From Marinobacter salsuginis (lineage in GTDB: Bacteria > Pseudomonadota > Gammaproteobacteria > Pseudomonadales > Oleiphilaceae), in the NCBI RefSeq assembly GCF_009617755.1, contig NZ_BGZH01000002.1, positions 372,001 to 436,000 of the forward strand: a stretch of 64,000 bases of DNA, in the 5' to 3' direction. The notes under the pieces were generated by a model. The model had not been told where the DNA came from and did not search any database. It worked only from the letters and a program-made list of their open reading frames with translations. Each line of letters opens with the position of its first letter. Within the stretch, counting starts at the first letter, position 1. Shown here in pieces: positions 48,202 to 58,216 of this stretch. The position numbers and the translations under genes are program-made.

Positions 48202-48999
48202 TTACTCGATTCCGCCTACACGATCAAAGGATGGCAGACTGGTTAGGGATTTCCAGTGCATCCAGATAGCGAAGGCCTTGCCCACTACCAGCTCGTCCGG
48301 GACCGTGCCCCAGTAGCGGCTGTCATTACTGTTATCGCGATTGTCACCCATGACAAAATAATGGCCTTCGGGCACCACCCACTCGCCCTCACCACTGCCA
48401 CCGGGCCGGCCCATGGTCAGGAAAATGTCGTGTTCGACTTCACCCAGGTCCTCACGACGCAGCTCCATCGGCGGGAGTCTGGCGATAAATCGGGTTTCGA
48501 CCTTCTCCCCGTTGATGTACAGCTGCTTGTCACGATAGCGAACATGATCGCCGGGCAGGCCAATCACTCGTTTGATGTAGTTGGTCTGACCATCTTCCGG
48601 ATAGCGGAACACCATGACATCGCCGCGTTGGGGATCGCCGACGGGAACCACTTTGGTTCCGGCAACAGGCAGCCTTAGGCCGTAGGCGTATTTGTTCACC
48701 AGAATGAAGTCGCCCACCTCAAGGGTCGGCAGCATGGATCCCGATGGAATCTGAAAGGGCTCCACCAGGAAGGAGCGCAGCACCAAGACAATCGCCAGTA
48801 CCGGAAAAAACGATCGGCTCAGGTCGACCAGGTAGGGCTCTTTCGGCTCCTCCGATGAGCCCTCACCGACCTCTCCGGAAGCACCACTGGCACGGTAGGC
48901 AGCAAGCCGGCGCTCACGAAGAAACAGCTTGTCCGCCAGCCAGATCAGACCTGTCGCAAAGGTCAGCACCACCAGTACCAGGGGAAAATCAATATCCAT
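48202..48999 (-). CDS. lepB: Signal peptidase I
   Basis: A 265-residue leader peptidase with two N-terminal membrane segments (about 3-20 and 60-78). The catalytic Ser is in IPSGSMLPTL and Lys in NYIKRVIGLPGD; GDNRDNSNDSRYWG is the box E motif. It cleaves signal peptides at the periplasmic face. It lies 12 nt downstream of lepA, the usual lepA-lepB pair. Confidence 0.97.
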   Translation of the reverse strand: MDIDFPLVLVVLTFATGLIWLADKLFLRERRLAAYRASGASGEVGEGSSEEPKEPYLVDLSRSFFPVLAIVLVLRSFLVEPFQIPSGSMLPTLEVGDFILVNKYAYGLRLPVAGTKVVPVGDPQRGDVMVFRYPEDGQTNYIKRVIGLPGDHVRYRDKQLYINGEKVETRFIARLPPMELRREDLGEVEHDIFLTMGRPGGSGEGEWVVPEGHYFVMGDNRDNSNDSRYWGTVPDELVVGKAFAIWMHWKSLTSLPSFDRVGGIE

Positions 49000-49011
49000 C
49001 CGGGAAGCCTT

Positions 49012-50820
49012 TTATTTATCTACTTTCAATACGGCAAGAAACGCTTCCTGAGGCACCTCGACATTACCCAGCTGCTTCATACGCTTTTTACCTTCTTTCT
49101 GCTTCTGCAGCAGTTTTTTCTTCCGGCTGACGTCACCACCGTAACACTTGGCGGTTACGTTCTTGCGCAGCGCCTTGACCGTGACCCGCGACACCACCTG
49201 ATTGCCGATGGCGGCCTGAATGGCAATGTCGAACATCTGCCTCGGAATCAGTTCCTTCATCTTTTCGATCAGCTGGCGACCTTTGTGATGAGCCTGTTCT
49301 TTGTGCACGATCAGGGCCAGGGCATCAACTCGTTCGCCATTGATCAGCACATCCAGCCGCACCAGGTTGGCGGTCTGGAATCGGGTAAAGTGATAGTCCA
49401 GTGAGGCAAAACCGCGGCTGGCCGACTTGATCCGGTCGAAGAAGTCCATCACCACCTCCGCCATGGGCAGCTCATAGGTAAGCTGAACCTGGGTGGTCAT
49501 GAAGTGCATGTTCTTCTGAACGCCACGCTTTTCCTCGCACAGGGCGATGACGTTGCCGATATGTTCCTGGGGCACCAGGATATTCGCTTCCACAATCGGC
49601 TCACGCATTTCCTCAATGGAACCAATATCCGGAAGCCGCGACGGGTTGTCTACCGACAGAGTCTCACCCTGCTTGGTAACCACCTCATAGATCACCGTTG
49701 GTGCGGTGGTAATCAGGTCGATGTCGTATTCCCGCTCCAGCCGCTCCTGGATAATTTCCATGTGCAGCATGCCCAGGAAACCACAGCGGAAACCGAAACC
49801 GAGGGCATCGGAGTTTTCCGGCTCGAAAAACAGGGAGGCATCGTTCAGGGTGAGCTTTTCCAGGGCATCCCGGAAATCGTTGTAGTCATCGGCACTGACC
49901 GGGAACAGCCCGGCATAAACCTGGGGTTTGACCTTCTTGAACCCGGGAAGCATGGGGGTCTGTTCGGCAAACTTCTGATGCACGATGGTGTCACCCACCG
50001 GCGCACCGTGGATATCCTTGATACCGGCCACAACAAAGCCAACGTCACCGGATTCAAGTACGTCAGTGTCTTTCGGCTTGGGATTAAATATACCGACCTT
50101 GTCGGCGTTCCAGGCCTTGCCGGTAGACTTGATAACGATCTTGTCACCCTTTTTCAGGGTACCCTCGGTCACACGCACCAGAGATACCACGCCGAGATAG
50201 TTGTCGAACCAAGAATCGATGATCAGAGCCTGCAGCGGCGCATCCCGGTCACCCTTTGGCGGCGGGATCTTCTTGATGAGATCCTCCAGCACGTCCTCAA
50301 CACCCATGCCGCTCTTGGCGCTGCAGCGGACCGCATCAGAGGCTTCGATACCAATGATATCCTCGATTTCCGCCGCTACCCGCTCCGGCTCGGCCTGGGG
50401 CAGATCCATCTTGTTCAGAACCGGCACCACTTCCAGCCCCTGCTCAATGGCGGTATAGCAATTGGCCACGGACTGGGCCTCGACGCCCTGCCCGGCATCC
50501 ACCACCAGCAGGGCCCCTTCGCAGGCATATAGAGAGCGCGAAACCTCGTAGGAAAAATCCACATGGCCCGGGGTGTCGATGAAGTTCAGTTTGTATTCCT
50601 GACCGTCACGGGCTTTGTAATTCAGAGTGACACTCTGGGCCTTGATGGTAATCCCCCGCTCCCGCTCAAGATCCATGGAATCCAGGACCTGCTCGGCCAT
50701 TTCACGGTCGGTCAGGCCGCCGCAAACCTGGATAAAACGGTCTGCCAGCGTGGATTTGCCATGGTCGATGTGGGCGATGATGGAAAAGTTACGGATTCGG
50801 CTCAGTTCAGTCACAGACAA
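49012..50820 (-). CDS. lepA: Elongation factor 4 (LepA)
   Basis: A 602-residue translational GTPase: G1 [13 protein letters not shown]3 DTPGHVDF, G4 NKMDLPQ, and the LepA-specific C-terminal domain ([21 protein letters not shown], quoted partly as [13 protein letters not shown]). It acts on ribosomes during initiation or back-translocation. It is the first gene of the lepA-lepB-DUF4845-rnc-era-recO-pdxJ block. Confidence 0.98.
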   Translation of the reverse strand: MSVTELSRIRNFSIIAHIDHGKSTLADRFIQVCGGLTDREMAEQVLDSMDLERERGITIKAQSVTLNYKARDGQEYKLNFIDTPGHVDFSYEVSRSLYACEGALLVVDAGQGVEAQSVANCYTAIEQGLEVVPVLNKMDLPQAEPERVAAEIEDIIGIEASDAVRCSAKSGMGVEDVLEDLIKKIPPPKGDRDAPLQALIIDSWFDNYLGVVSLVRVTEGTLKKGDKIVIKSTGKAWNADKVGIFNPKPKDTDVLESGDVGFVVAGIKDIHGAPVGDTIVHQKFAEQTPMLPGFKKVKPQVYAGLFPVSADDYNDFRDALEKLTLNDASLFFEPENSDALGFGFRCGFLGMLHMEIIQERLEREYDIDLITTAPTVIYEVVTKQGETLSVDNPSRLPDIGSIEEMREPIVEANILVPQEHIGNVIALCEEKRGVQKNMHFMTTQVQLTYELPMAEVVMDFFDRIKSASRGFASLDYHFTRFQTANLVRLDVLINGERVDALALIVHKEQAHHKGRQLIEKMKELIPRQMFDIAIQAAIGNQVVSRVTVKALRKNVTAKCYGGDVSRKKKLLQKQKEGKKRMKQLGNVEVPQEAFLAVLKVDK

Positions 50821-50918
50821 TGAATACTCAGTTAAGACGAAGGATTGAGCCCGGAGAGGCCGCTACCGGGGTCCGGGAACGGCGTGATTTTACCGGTTAC
50901 CGGCCGCCATTGCCATGA

Positions 50919-53669
50919 TCAGGAAATCAGCGGCCTTTCGTACTGCCGGATCAGGAAACCAATGAGGGCATCCTCGTCCAGCGGATAGCTGAACAGGTTC
51001 CCCTGGCACTGGGCGCAGCCATGGGTTTTGAGGAAGCTCAGCTGCTGCGGAGTTTCCACACCCTCTGCGACCACCGTGAGATGGAGCTTGCGGGCCAGGG
51101 CAATGACCGCCGATGCGACGTCCGTAGCACTGACATTATAAGGAATGTCCCGAATGAACCGGTGATCGATCTTGATCACATCCAGCGGCAACTGTTGCAG
51201 CGAGACCAGTGAACAGGAACCGGTTCCAAAATCGTCGAGAATCAGGCAAACCCCAAGATCATGGAGCGATACCAGCAGTTCCCGGAGCATTCGCGGATCT
51301 TCATTGAGCAGTTCCGCCGGCATTTCGAGCTCCAGGCGCTCGGGTGACACGCCGGTTTCCGTAATAACCTGCCGGATCATGTCCAGAAAGCCCGAATCGG
51401 TCAGCTGTCGAACCGACAGATTCACCGCCATTTTCAGGGATTCAAAACCGGCCCGCTCAAGAGCCTGCACCTGAATACAGGCCTGCCGCAGGGCCCACTC
51501 ACCCAGGCGCACAATCAGGCCCGTCTCCTCGGCCAGACCGATGAACTGCTGGGCAGAGACCAGGCCCTTCTCAGGGTGATGCCAACGCAGGAACGCCTCA
51601 ACCCCGATGACCCGTTCACTGGCCAGATCAATCTTCGGCTGGTAATGCAGAACGAAGCGGTCGCCGCCCAACGCCGTCGCCAACTCCTCCTGCTGCAGAA
51701 GACGGCGGGCCGCCTTGATATTCATGGCCGGCGTGAAGAACTGGAAAGTATTCCGCCCGAGCTCCTTGGCGCGATACATGGCCAGGTCGGCATATTTCAT
51801 CAGGGTCCCGGCATCCTCGCTGTCGTGCGGGATCATGGTAATGCCAATACTGACCGTGATCCCGACTTCATGATCGTTCAGCCGGATCCGCTGGCACAAA
51901 CTGCGCAGGATCGTCTCTGCCACCTTGCTGGCGGCGTCCGAATCGCTGATGCGGGACAATAACACCACAAACTCGTCGCCGCCGAGCCGGGCAACCGAGT
52001 CCTCCTCGCGAACACACCCCACCAGCCATTGGGCCACCTGGCGCAGGAGCTCGTCACCGGAATCATGTCCCAGGGTATCGTTGATACGCTTGAACCCGTC
52101 CAGATCCAGGAACATGAGTGCGGCCGGCTCACCGCTTCGGCGGCTGCGGCTGACCACATGGTTGAGTCGGTCCCGGAACAGTTGCCGGTTCGCCAGGCCA
52201 GTGAGCGGATCGTAGAAGGCCAACCGGTGCAGTTCCGATTGTGCGGCCTTGAGCTGGGTCAGATCGCGCAGACTGAGCACGACGCCATTAACACCGGGCA
52301 CCGACAACATGGCGGTGAAGGTGCCTTCCATATCCCGCCACTGCCCCTCGGCATCGCGAATACGAACCCGAATCACCGGCATCTGTTTGCCCGGCGACTG
52401 CACGGAATCGTCAAAGCCTTTCTTCAGCTGAGGCCAGTCATCACCGTGGACCAGCTCTTCAAAGTCCAGTGACTGAACCTGGTCTGGCTCAAAGCCAAGA
52501 ATATCGAGGCTGGACGGGCTCGCATACAGAGCTTTGCCCGCGCGATCCATCACCAGAGTGACATTGGCGGCGCCCTCGGTAATCGCCCGATACCGACCGG
52601 CACTGATCTGCGCCATCAGGCGTGACCGGATCAGCGCCAGCACGAAGAGGAACAGCAAGGCACTGATCACCAAGCCGCTGCCCAGAACGATTGGGGGGCG
52701 CGGGTCCGAAGCCAGAAAATCAAAGGCGGGGGTGGAGCGGGTCTGCAAAAGCCAATCGCGACCACCGTGGCTGATTGTCTGGCTCATCTGGAAACTGAAT
52801 TCGTTATCGAGGGAACCCAGATTGGAGCCATACATCAGGTTCTGCCGGTCCACCACTCCGGCATCGTAGATGCGGACATCCAGAAATGGCGAAATGAGGC
52901 CGACGATGCCGTCTATCAGGTTGTTCATCCGGAAGGCACTGAACACGTAACCAGCCAGCATCATGCGACGCTCGGCCCGGATCTCGGGGACGGTCCCGCC
53001 CTGGTACACCGGGTAGTACATCAGGAAACTTGCCTGATCTTCGCCGAGTTCTTCCTGAACCAACACCACCTTGGCAGTCACGGTGGGGACCGCCTCATCA
53101 CGTGCCTGTTCCATGGCCCGACGATGGATGGGATCGCTGAAGGCATCGTAGCCAAGGGCCCGGCGGTTGCGTTCAGTGCCCGGCTCCAGGTAAACCATGG
53201 GATAGTAATAAGGGCCACTGCCCAGCGGATTCACAAGGTAATTGTGTACCCCCTCCGCCCGGACAGACGCAATGTGATCGGCCATCTGGCGGACACCGAT
53301 ACGGCGAACATAGCCAATACCCTGAATGCCGGGGTAGTAACGGTTAATATCCACCTTGTCGACATATTCGCGCCACTGATCGCGGGAAACATCACCGGTC
53401 ACTGCAAACAGACCGGCACTACCAGCCAGCACCTGTTCGTAGTTCAGCAGGCGTTCTTCGATGGCGGATTTCAGTTGCAGGGATTGGGTGCGAAAGCGGG
53501 CTTCCGTGCGGTCTTCGACCAGCCTGATGGAAACCTGCCAGAGCAGTACGGTTACGGCAATGGCAACTGCAAAAATCAGCCAGGCAACCCAGGCATTGCG
53601 AAATTCCAGTAACTTGCGAAGAGAGAGTTCCTGTCTGTTCATCATGGGGCTGGTCCGTTCCATGGCCAC
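50919..53669 (-). CDS. CHASE-PAS-GGDEF-EAL membrane c-di-GMP enzyme
   Basis: A 916-residue sensor. A first membrane helix (about 28-47, WVAWLIFAVAIAVTVLLW), a periplasmic CHASE domain (QWREYVDKVDINRYYPGIQG), a second helix near 335, a PAS domain with PAC (RVRIRDAEGQWRDMEGTF), GGDEF at about 563-567 with an inhibitory RxxD (REED), and an EAL domain whose signature reads EAF (VEAFLRWHHPE, Glu near 691) yet keeps DDFGTG, KIDHRF and EGVETPQQ. It probably has cyclase activity and perhaps phosphodiesterase activity. An ATG eight codons downstream is an alternative start. It separates lepA from mucD. Confidence 0.9.
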   Translation of the reverse strand: MAMERTSPMMNRQELSLRKLLEFRNAWVAWLIFAVAIAVTVLLWQVSIRLVEDRTEARFRTQSLQLKSAIEERLLNYEQVLAGSAGLFAVTGDVSRDQWREYVDKVDINRYYPGIQGIGYVRRIGVRQMADHIASVRAEGVHNYLVNPLGSGPYYYPMVYLEPGTERNRRALGYDAFSDPIHRRAMEQARDEAVPTVTAKVVLVQEELGEDQASFLMYYPVYQGGTVPEIRAERRMMLAGYVFSAFRMNNLIDGIVGLISPFLDVRIYDAGVVDRQNLMYGSNLGSLDNEFSFQMSQTISHGGRDWLLQTRSTPAFDFLASDPRPPIVLGSGLVISALLFLFVLALIRSRLMAQISAGRYRAITEGAANVTLVMDRAGKALYASPSSLDILGFEPDQVQSLDFEELVHGDDWPQLKKGFDDSVQSPGKQMPVIRVRIRDAEGQWRDMEGTFTAMLSVPGVNGVVLSLRDLTQLKAAQSELHRLAFYDPLTGLANRQLFRDRLNHVVSRSRRSGEPAALMFLDLDGFKRINDTLGHDSGDELLRQVAQWLVGCVREEDSVARLGGDEFVVLLSRISDSDAASKVAETILRSLCQRIRLNDHEVGITVSIGITMIPHDSEDAGTLMKYADLAMYRAKELGRNTFQFFTPAMNIKAARRLLQQEELATALGGDRFVLHYQPKIDLASERVIGVEAFLRWHHPEKGLVSAQQFIGLAEETGLIVRLGEWALRQACIQVQALERAGFESLKMAVNLSVRQLTDSGFLDMIRQVITETGVSPERLELEMPAELLNEDPRMLRELLVSLHDLGVCLILDDFGTGSCSLVSLQQLPLDVIKIDHRFIRDIPYNVSATDVASAVIALARKLHLTVVAEGVETPQQLSFLKTHGCAQCQGNLFSYPLDEDALIGFLIRQYERPLIS

Positions 53670-53696
53670 TCGTTTTTATTGGTCGACCAAGTATAA

Positions 53697-53742
53697 CAAA
53701 AGCCCCCGCAGGTGTCGTTTCCGACACCTGCGGGGGCTTTTG
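53697..53742 (-). terminator. Terminator of the algU-mucABCD transcript
   Basis: A perfect 21-bp stem (53697-53717 with 53722-53742, core AGCCCCCGCAGGTGTCG) closes over a TTTC loop, and its outer AAAAG/CTTTT pairs supply a T-run in both directions. It follows the mucD stop (53773) by 31 nt and precedes the divergently placed start of the CHASE-GGDEF-EAL gene. Confidence 0.93.
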
Positions 53743-53772
53743 GATTAGCCAGACCGGTTCAGCCGGGCAATA

Positions 53773-55251
53773 TCAGGGCTTCATCACCAGGTACAGAGCA
53801 CGCCCTTGACGCACCACCCGTACCGATACCGCCTTGCCCTCGGGCAGTGACCGCACGGCTTCGCGGAACTCCTCTACAGATCTCACTTTCTTGCGGTTAA
53901 TTTCAGTGATCACATCGCCCGCCCGAATGCCGGCATCAGCCGCAGCACCTCGGGCAACATTATTTACCACAACGCCGCCTTCAACACCCATGGAGTCGGC
54001 CATATCCGCAGGAAGCGGCTCAACCATCATGCCCAGAGGCGCCGACGCGGGACCACTGCTGTCGCTGGACGGCGCTGAAGCCTGCTGACTTCCCTCCTCG
54101 GGGAGTCGACCAATTTCAACCTGAAGTTCGATCTCTTCGCCACCACGGAGGACTTGCAGCTCGGCCGTTTCACCAACTGGAGTGCGGCCCACCATAGGTG
54201 GCAAATCAGAAGAAAGCTGAACCTCATCGCCATCATAGCTGAGAACAATATCCCCAGCCTGAAGACCGGCTTTCTGAGCTGGTGAGTCCGCCATGACTTC
54301 GGCGATCAGCGCGCCGCGGGGACGTTTCAGGCCAAAGGACTCGGCCAGATCACGGTTGACCTCCTGAATCAACACCCCGAGCCAGCCGCGGGACACCGAA
54401 CCCTTGTCGCGCAGTTGGCGGAACACATTCATTGCATCGTCAATGGGGATGGCAAACGAGACGCCCATGAAGCCGCCGGATCGGGTATAGATCTGGGAGT
54501 TGATACCCACAACTTCGCCATCCAGGTTAAACAGAGGGCCGCCTGAATTGCCGGGATTAATCGCCACATCAGTCTGGATGAACGGCACGTAGTTTTCCGA
54601 CGGGAGTGAGCGACCCAGGGCGCTGACGATTCCGGCAGTTACCGTATAGTCGAACCCGAACGGCGAACCAATCGCAAAGACCCATTCACCAACTTTCAGA
54701 TCCCGGGACTGGCCTACTTTCACGACTGGCAGGTCATCGCCGTTTTCAATCTTGAGCACAGCCATATCGGAACGGGGATCGGTTCCAACCAGGGTTGCAG
54801 GCAGTTCGCGGCGGTCGTTCAGACGAACGATGATCTCATCAGCACCTTCAACCACATGGTTGTTGGTCAGTACGTAGCCGTCAGAGGATACGATAAACCC
54901 GGAGCCCATGGAGCGGCGCGGCTGCGAACTACCAGGCCCGCCACCAAATGGAGACTGGGGGCCGCGAAAGAAATCCTGGAAAAATTCGGGAAGCTGTTCG
55001 AGCTGGCGTTCATCGAACGGCATGCCAGGAGAGCGGGAATTTCCGCGTCGGGGCTCGGTGGTTGTACTGATGTTCACCACCGCACCGGCATTGTCTTCAA
55101 CCAGCTCGGTAAAATCGGGCAAACTTCGGGCTACACTGGCCTGGCTCCACACCACCAGAAGCACGGTGGACAGTAAGAGAAACACAATGGCCGGCATCCT
55201 TGTTGATATAACATTCCGTAGCGGTTGGGCAACTGCTGTTGCACTCGACAT
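53773..55251 (-). CDS. mucD: DegQ/MucD-family periplasmic serine protease
   Basis: I start it at the ATG at 55251 (MSSATAVAQPLRNVIS), with AGGGGG six bases upstream, for 492 residues; an upstream extension in frame is not supported. It has an N-terminal signal segment, the protease triad His (TNNHVVEGADEI), Asp (SDMAVLKIE) and Ser (NPGNSGGPLF), and two PDZ domains. MucD degrades misfolded envelope proteins and restrains AlgU in Pseudomonas. It follows rseC/mucC; a small hairpin at 55324-55338 lies in the gap and might reduce read-through. Confidence 0.93.
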   Translation of the reverse strand: MSSATAVAQPLRNVISTRMPAIVFLLLSTVLLVVWSQASVARSLPDFTELVEDNAGAVVNISTTTEPRRGNSRSPGMPFDERQLEQLPEFFQDFFRGPQSPFGGGPGSSQPRRSMGSGFIVSSDGYVLTNNHVVEGADEIIVRLNDRRELPATLVGTDPRSDMAVLKIENGDDLPVVKVGQSRDLKVGEWVFAIGSPFGFDYTVTAGIVSALGRSLPSENYVPFIQTDVAINPGNSGGPLFNLDGEVVGINSQIYTRSGGFMGVSFAIPIDDAMNVFRQLRDKGSVSRGWLGVLIQEVNRDLAESFGLKRPRGALIAEVMADSPAQKAGLQAGDIVLSYDGDEVQLSSDLPPMVGRTPVGETAELQVLRGGEEIELQVEIGRLPEEGSQQASAPSSDSSGPASAPLGMMVEPLPADMADSMGVEGGVVVNNVARGAAADAGIRAGDVITEINRKKVRSVEEFREAVRSLPEGKAVSVRVVRQGRALYLVMKP

Positions 55252-55332
55252 GTAGTACCCCCTGTTGTTCTCACATCTAGGCGTAAATTTGGGGCTCACC
55301 CCATCGATTTTCAACTTACAAAACCGTAGGGT

Positions 55333-55782
55333 TTACGGACAGTTTTCAGAGGTAATCCGGTTTACCCGGACCAGATGGGGCTCATAATCCCGGTTACCGG
55401 CCCGCTGCCATTTTCGCCCTGCGAAAAAGCCCACGGCCAACCCAGCGACTGCAGCGAGCATCGCCGCGCCATCGTGCCCACCGGACAGCTGGTGACCAAG
55501 GACACTGGCAACCACCATCAGGATCAGCGGTAGGGCATAGACCAGAAGAGAAGCGCCCAGCAGGGCTTGCTCGTCAATACCGATGGTGACTTCATCCCCT
55601 ACCCTGGCATTGACCGAGTTCATTACCAGGATCTGGTTGGCGCGCCCGCCAGATGCCGCGGCCAGCACTTTCTGACCACAGCCACTGCGAGCTGCACAAC
55701 TCTGACAGGCACTGGTTCGAATCGTCTGGACCCAGACCCGGTCGCCCTTGAGCGCGACAACCTTGCCGGTTTCGGTAATCAC
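55333..55782 (-). CDS. rseC: SoxR-reducing system/MucC protein (RseC family)
   Basis: A 149-residue inner-membrane protein: an N-terminal cysteine cluster CQSCAARSGCGQ (about 25-36) and two membrane segments (LLVYALPLILMVVASVLG and AMLAAVAGLAVGFFAG). Its start overlaps the mucB stop by 4 nt. In Pseudomonas the equivalent MucC modulates the AlgU pathway. The exact biochemical role is unsettled. Confidence 0.9.
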   Translation of the reverse strand: MITETGKVVALKGDRVWVQTIRTSACQSCAARSGCGQKVLAAASGGRANQILVMNSVNARVGDEVTIGIDEQALLGASLLVYALPLILMVVASVLGHQLSGGHDGAAMLAAVAGLAVGFFAGRKWQRAGNRDYEPHLVRVNRITSENCP

Positions 55783-56798
55783 GATTCGGCCGCACCCAGG
55801 GCCAATGAATCTTCGATGCGTACCGACTCAGCAACCTGACGGGCTGTTTGCGGCGGTAGTTCGCCCACGACGGTGACCAGGAAGGCGCTCTCTCCTTCCT
55901 TTACCTCATGCATGTAAACCGTCGTGGCGCCAATTTTGGAGGCGCCAGTGGGCATGGTTACCGGCCCGGCCGGCTCAACAAACACCGAGAAAGCTGCCAG
56001 GCCATCGGAGAAGGCAACGGCCTGGCCCTTGCCGGAGCGGGGCGTGGCGGCGGGCACAAACCCCTCAGGACGCCAGCCCAGCCGCCAGCCGTTCATGCGT
56101 TGCCCCACAGCTGCCGGGGAAGCGGGCTCATCCAGCGTTCTGGAGATTTCCCGACCTTCGGTACGGATTTCAAATTCGGTGTCGGGAATGTCCTCGCCAA
56201 TGTGCAGGCTGGTGAACTGGAACTGCTCAAGCACCTCACCCTCAGCATTCCTGACGTGACTCTTTACCAACAGCCCGGTGGATTTCTCCAGCCAGAGTCT
56301 GTGACTATAGCGGTAAGAATCTCTGGCGCTCAGCGCCACCGAAACCACTTCATAGCCGGCGACCCGGTCCTCGCCTTTCATTTCCGCACGATACCAGCGG
56401 CTCACCGGTACCAGTTGGCTTGTGAATGCTTCGGCAAACGGGCCTGATGGAATCACCTGATCAAGCTTCACACGGCCGGTTTCGGGGAGCACGCAAACCA
56501 CGTTCATGCCTTTGCGAACGATTTCGCCGCTGCCACCATCCTGCAGAACCAGTCGCTCCTCGACAACACCATCGCGGTAGCGATGGGCAATCTGCATGGA
56601 GTGAACACTCTCGCCGCGGGCGTACACAAACACGCCACGATAGGAGGTCATGTTCAATGCCGGCCCCAGCTTTTCAAGCCAGGCGGATGCCTCTTCTTCG
56701 TCTGCCGCAGCCGGAAGCGGCGCGGCAAGCACAAGCAGAAGGCCCAAAAGCACTGACAGCGCCTGGCATCGGGACAACTTGATAAAGGTATGGGGCAT
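55779..56798 (-). CDS. mucB: Sigma-E regulatory protein RseB/MucB
   Basis: A 339-residue periplasmic protein with a signal peptide (QALSVLLGLLLVLAAPLPAAA, quoted as LSVLLGLLLVLAAPLPAAA). The two domains of RseB are visible by pattern: SYRGVFVYARGESVHSMQIAH and GWRLGWRPEGFVPA. It shields MucA/RseA from proteolysis and may sense lipid or LPS. It lies 20 nt from mucA and overlaps rseC by 4 nt. Confidence 0.93.
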   Translation of the reverse strand: MPHTFIKLSRCQALSVLLGLLLVLAAPLPAAADEEEASAWLEKLGPALNMTSYRGVFVYARGESVHSMQIAHRYRDGVVEERLVLQDGGSGEIVRKGMNVVCVLPETGRVKLDQVIPSGPFAEAFTSQLVPVSRWYRAEMKGEDRVAGYEVVSVALSARDSYRYSHRLWLEKSTGLLVKSHVRNAEGEVLEQFQFTSLHIGEDIPDTEFEIRTEGREISRTLDEPASPAAVGQRMNGWRLGWRPEGFVPAATPRSGKGQAVAFSDGLAAFSVFVEPAGPVTMPTGASKIGATTVYMHEVKEGESAFLVTVVGELPPQTARQVAESVRIEDSLALGAAES

Positions 56799-56818
56799 AA
56801 CGACACTTGCTCCGGGGT

Positions 56819-57379
56819 TCAGTAGCCGGCGCCATTGGCGCTGACCAGGCGGGCATAGCCGACGGCACCACGCCCGGCACCTACGCTGTTATGCTGCGCA
56901 TGCTCGAGCAGGTAACGGCTCATGTATTCCCACTGTTCCTCATCCAGACCCTGCAGGGCAATCTCCCTGACCGGTGGTTCCTGCACAGACGTTTCCGGTG
57001 CGGCAGCAGTCACGGACTGAACCGGACCGGCACCGGGCGAGTCCCAACCTGCACCAGCGCCAAACCCGACCAGCAGAGCCATCGCAACCATAGCCGCCGC
57101 CGGCCAGTGCCATCGACCCGCTCTGCTGTCCTGGACAACCGGCTCTGACCGGGCTGTCGCGGGACCGCGGCCATCAAGCAATTCACGGACAGCAACACTG
57201 ACGTCCATTCCATGGGCCGGGGAGTGGCCATCATGCATGAGATCCCGCACGTCCTGCCAACGCTGCCACTGTGCCCGTACGTCATCCTGGCTATCGTGTG
57301 ACAGCAGGCGACGTACCGACAGTTCGTCAGCTTCGTCGTCCATCATGGCGGACAATGTTTCTCTGAGACGATCATCCAT
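56819..57379 (-). CDS. mucA: Sigma-E factor negative regulatory protein (MucA/RseA)
   Basis: The ATG at 57379 (MDDRLRETLSAMM), with GAGG nine bases upstream, gives 186 residues; an upstream in-frame TTG is less likely. Residues 1-70 form the cytoplasmic anti-sigma domain (DDEADELSVRRLLSH, QWQRWQDVRDLMHDG), and a single membrane segment follows near 95-115 (WPAAAMVAMALLVGFGAGAG). The remainder is periplasmic. It binds AlgU at the membrane until cleaved. No truncating mutation of the mucA22 kind is seen. Confidence 0.92.
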   Translation of the reverse strand: MDDRLRETLSAMMDDEADELSVRRLLSHDSQDDVRAQWQRWQDVRDLMHDGHSPAHGMDVSVAVRELLDGRGPATARSEPVVQDSRAGRWHWPAAAMVAMALLVGFGAGAGWDSPGAGPVQSVTAAAPETSVQEPPVREIALQGLDEEQWEYMSRYLLEHAQHNSVGAGRGAVGYARLVSANGAGY

Positions 57380-57394
57380 GGGATGCAACCTCGA

Positions 57395-58081
57395 TTACGT
57401 CACGGAGTGATTGAGTAAAGGTCCAAGATGCCTATCAACCGCATCCCGGGCCCTGAATATTCGTGAGCGGACAGTGCCGATCGGACACTCCAGGATGCCT
57501 GCGATATCCTCATAACTCAGGCCATCGTATTCCCGGAGCAAAAAGGCAGAGCGCAGCTCCTCGGGAAGCTGGGCGATAGCCCTGTTCAGTTCTTTCTGGA
57601 GCTGTTCCCGTTGCAAAAGCCTTTCTGGTGATGCAGTGTCCCGGAGTCGTGAGCCATCATCGAAATTCTCCGCCTCGGCCGAGTCGGCACTACTCTGCGG
57701 GCGCCGCCCCCGGGACTCCAGATAATTCTTCGCAGTGTTCACGGCTATCCGGTAGAGCCACGTATAAAAGGCGCTGTCGCCCCGGAAACGCTCAATTGCC
57801 CTGAACGCTTTGACGAAGGTCTCCTGGGTCAGATCCATGACTTCCTGGCTGTCGTAGACGTACCGGCTGATGATTGAGGCGACCCTGGACTGGTATTTGA
57901 CCACCAGAAGATCGAAGGCGGCGCGATCACCATTACGCACCTTGCGTACCAGTTGCAGGTCCGTCTGGCTGTCTGGGTGATCGCCCTGTCGTTTCTCTGT
58001 ATCCGGAGTCATGACCTGGTTGCCGGGGTTCCCTGATTTGATGGCCAGCTGTCCGGCCTGTACCAAGTTGCGCTGCGTCAT
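57395..58081 (-). CDS. algU: RNA polymerase sigma-E/AlgU factor
   Basis: A 228-residue ECF sigma factor. Region 2 is LVRKVRNGDRAAFDLLVVKY ... DLTQETFVKAFRAI, and region 4 is LPEELRSAFLLREYDGLSYE ... GTVRSRIFRAR. Starts at 58081 (MTQRNLVQ) or 58012 (MTPDTEKRQ) are both possible; the N-terminal 23 residues are not conserved in my memory of AlgU. It directs the envelope stress regulon, including its own operon. A promoter of the AlgU type lies upstream. Confidence 0.94.
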   Translation of the reverse strand: MTQRNLVQAGQLAIKSGNPGNQVMTPDTEKRQGDHPDSQTDLQLVRKVRNGDRAAFDLLVVKYQSRVASIISRYVYDSQEVMDLTQETFVKAFRAIERFRGDSAFYTWLYRIAVNTAKNYLESRGRRPQSSADSAEAENFDDGSRLRDTASPERLLQREQLQKELNRAIAQLPEELRSAFLLREYDGLSYEDIAGILECPIGTVRSRIFRARDAVDRHLGPLLNHSVT

Positions 58082-58152
58082 TGATGCTATCCGGCGTCCG
58101 TTAATGGAACGGGCTGAAGCCTCCTCGCAGGCGGCTCACCCTGTCAGGCCAA

Positions 58153-58179
58153 ATAGACAGCAAGCGTAAAGTTTAGTTC
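58153..58179 (-). promoter_or_regulatory. Candidate AlgU/sigma-E autoregulatory promoter
   Basis: Read leftward, GAACTA (58174-58179) is followed after exactly 16 nt by TCTAT (58153-58157). This fits the sigma-E/AlgU pattern GAACTT-N16-TCNNA closely. It lies about 70 nt upstream of algU, the position expected for autoregulation, in the divergent gap with nadB. Confidence 0.55.
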
Positions 58180-58216
58180 AATACACGTCCACATTATGGC
58201 CTGCGATAACGACCCG

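Noticed and set aside
55324..55338. CCGTA/TACGG hairpin followed by TTTT between rseC and mucD
   Set aside because: Five-bp stem, overlapping the rseC stop; may attenuate slightly but not listed as a terminator.
55711..55735. GGTTCGAATC string resembling a tRNA T-loop
   Set aside because: It is within the rseC coding region and has no cloverleaf context.
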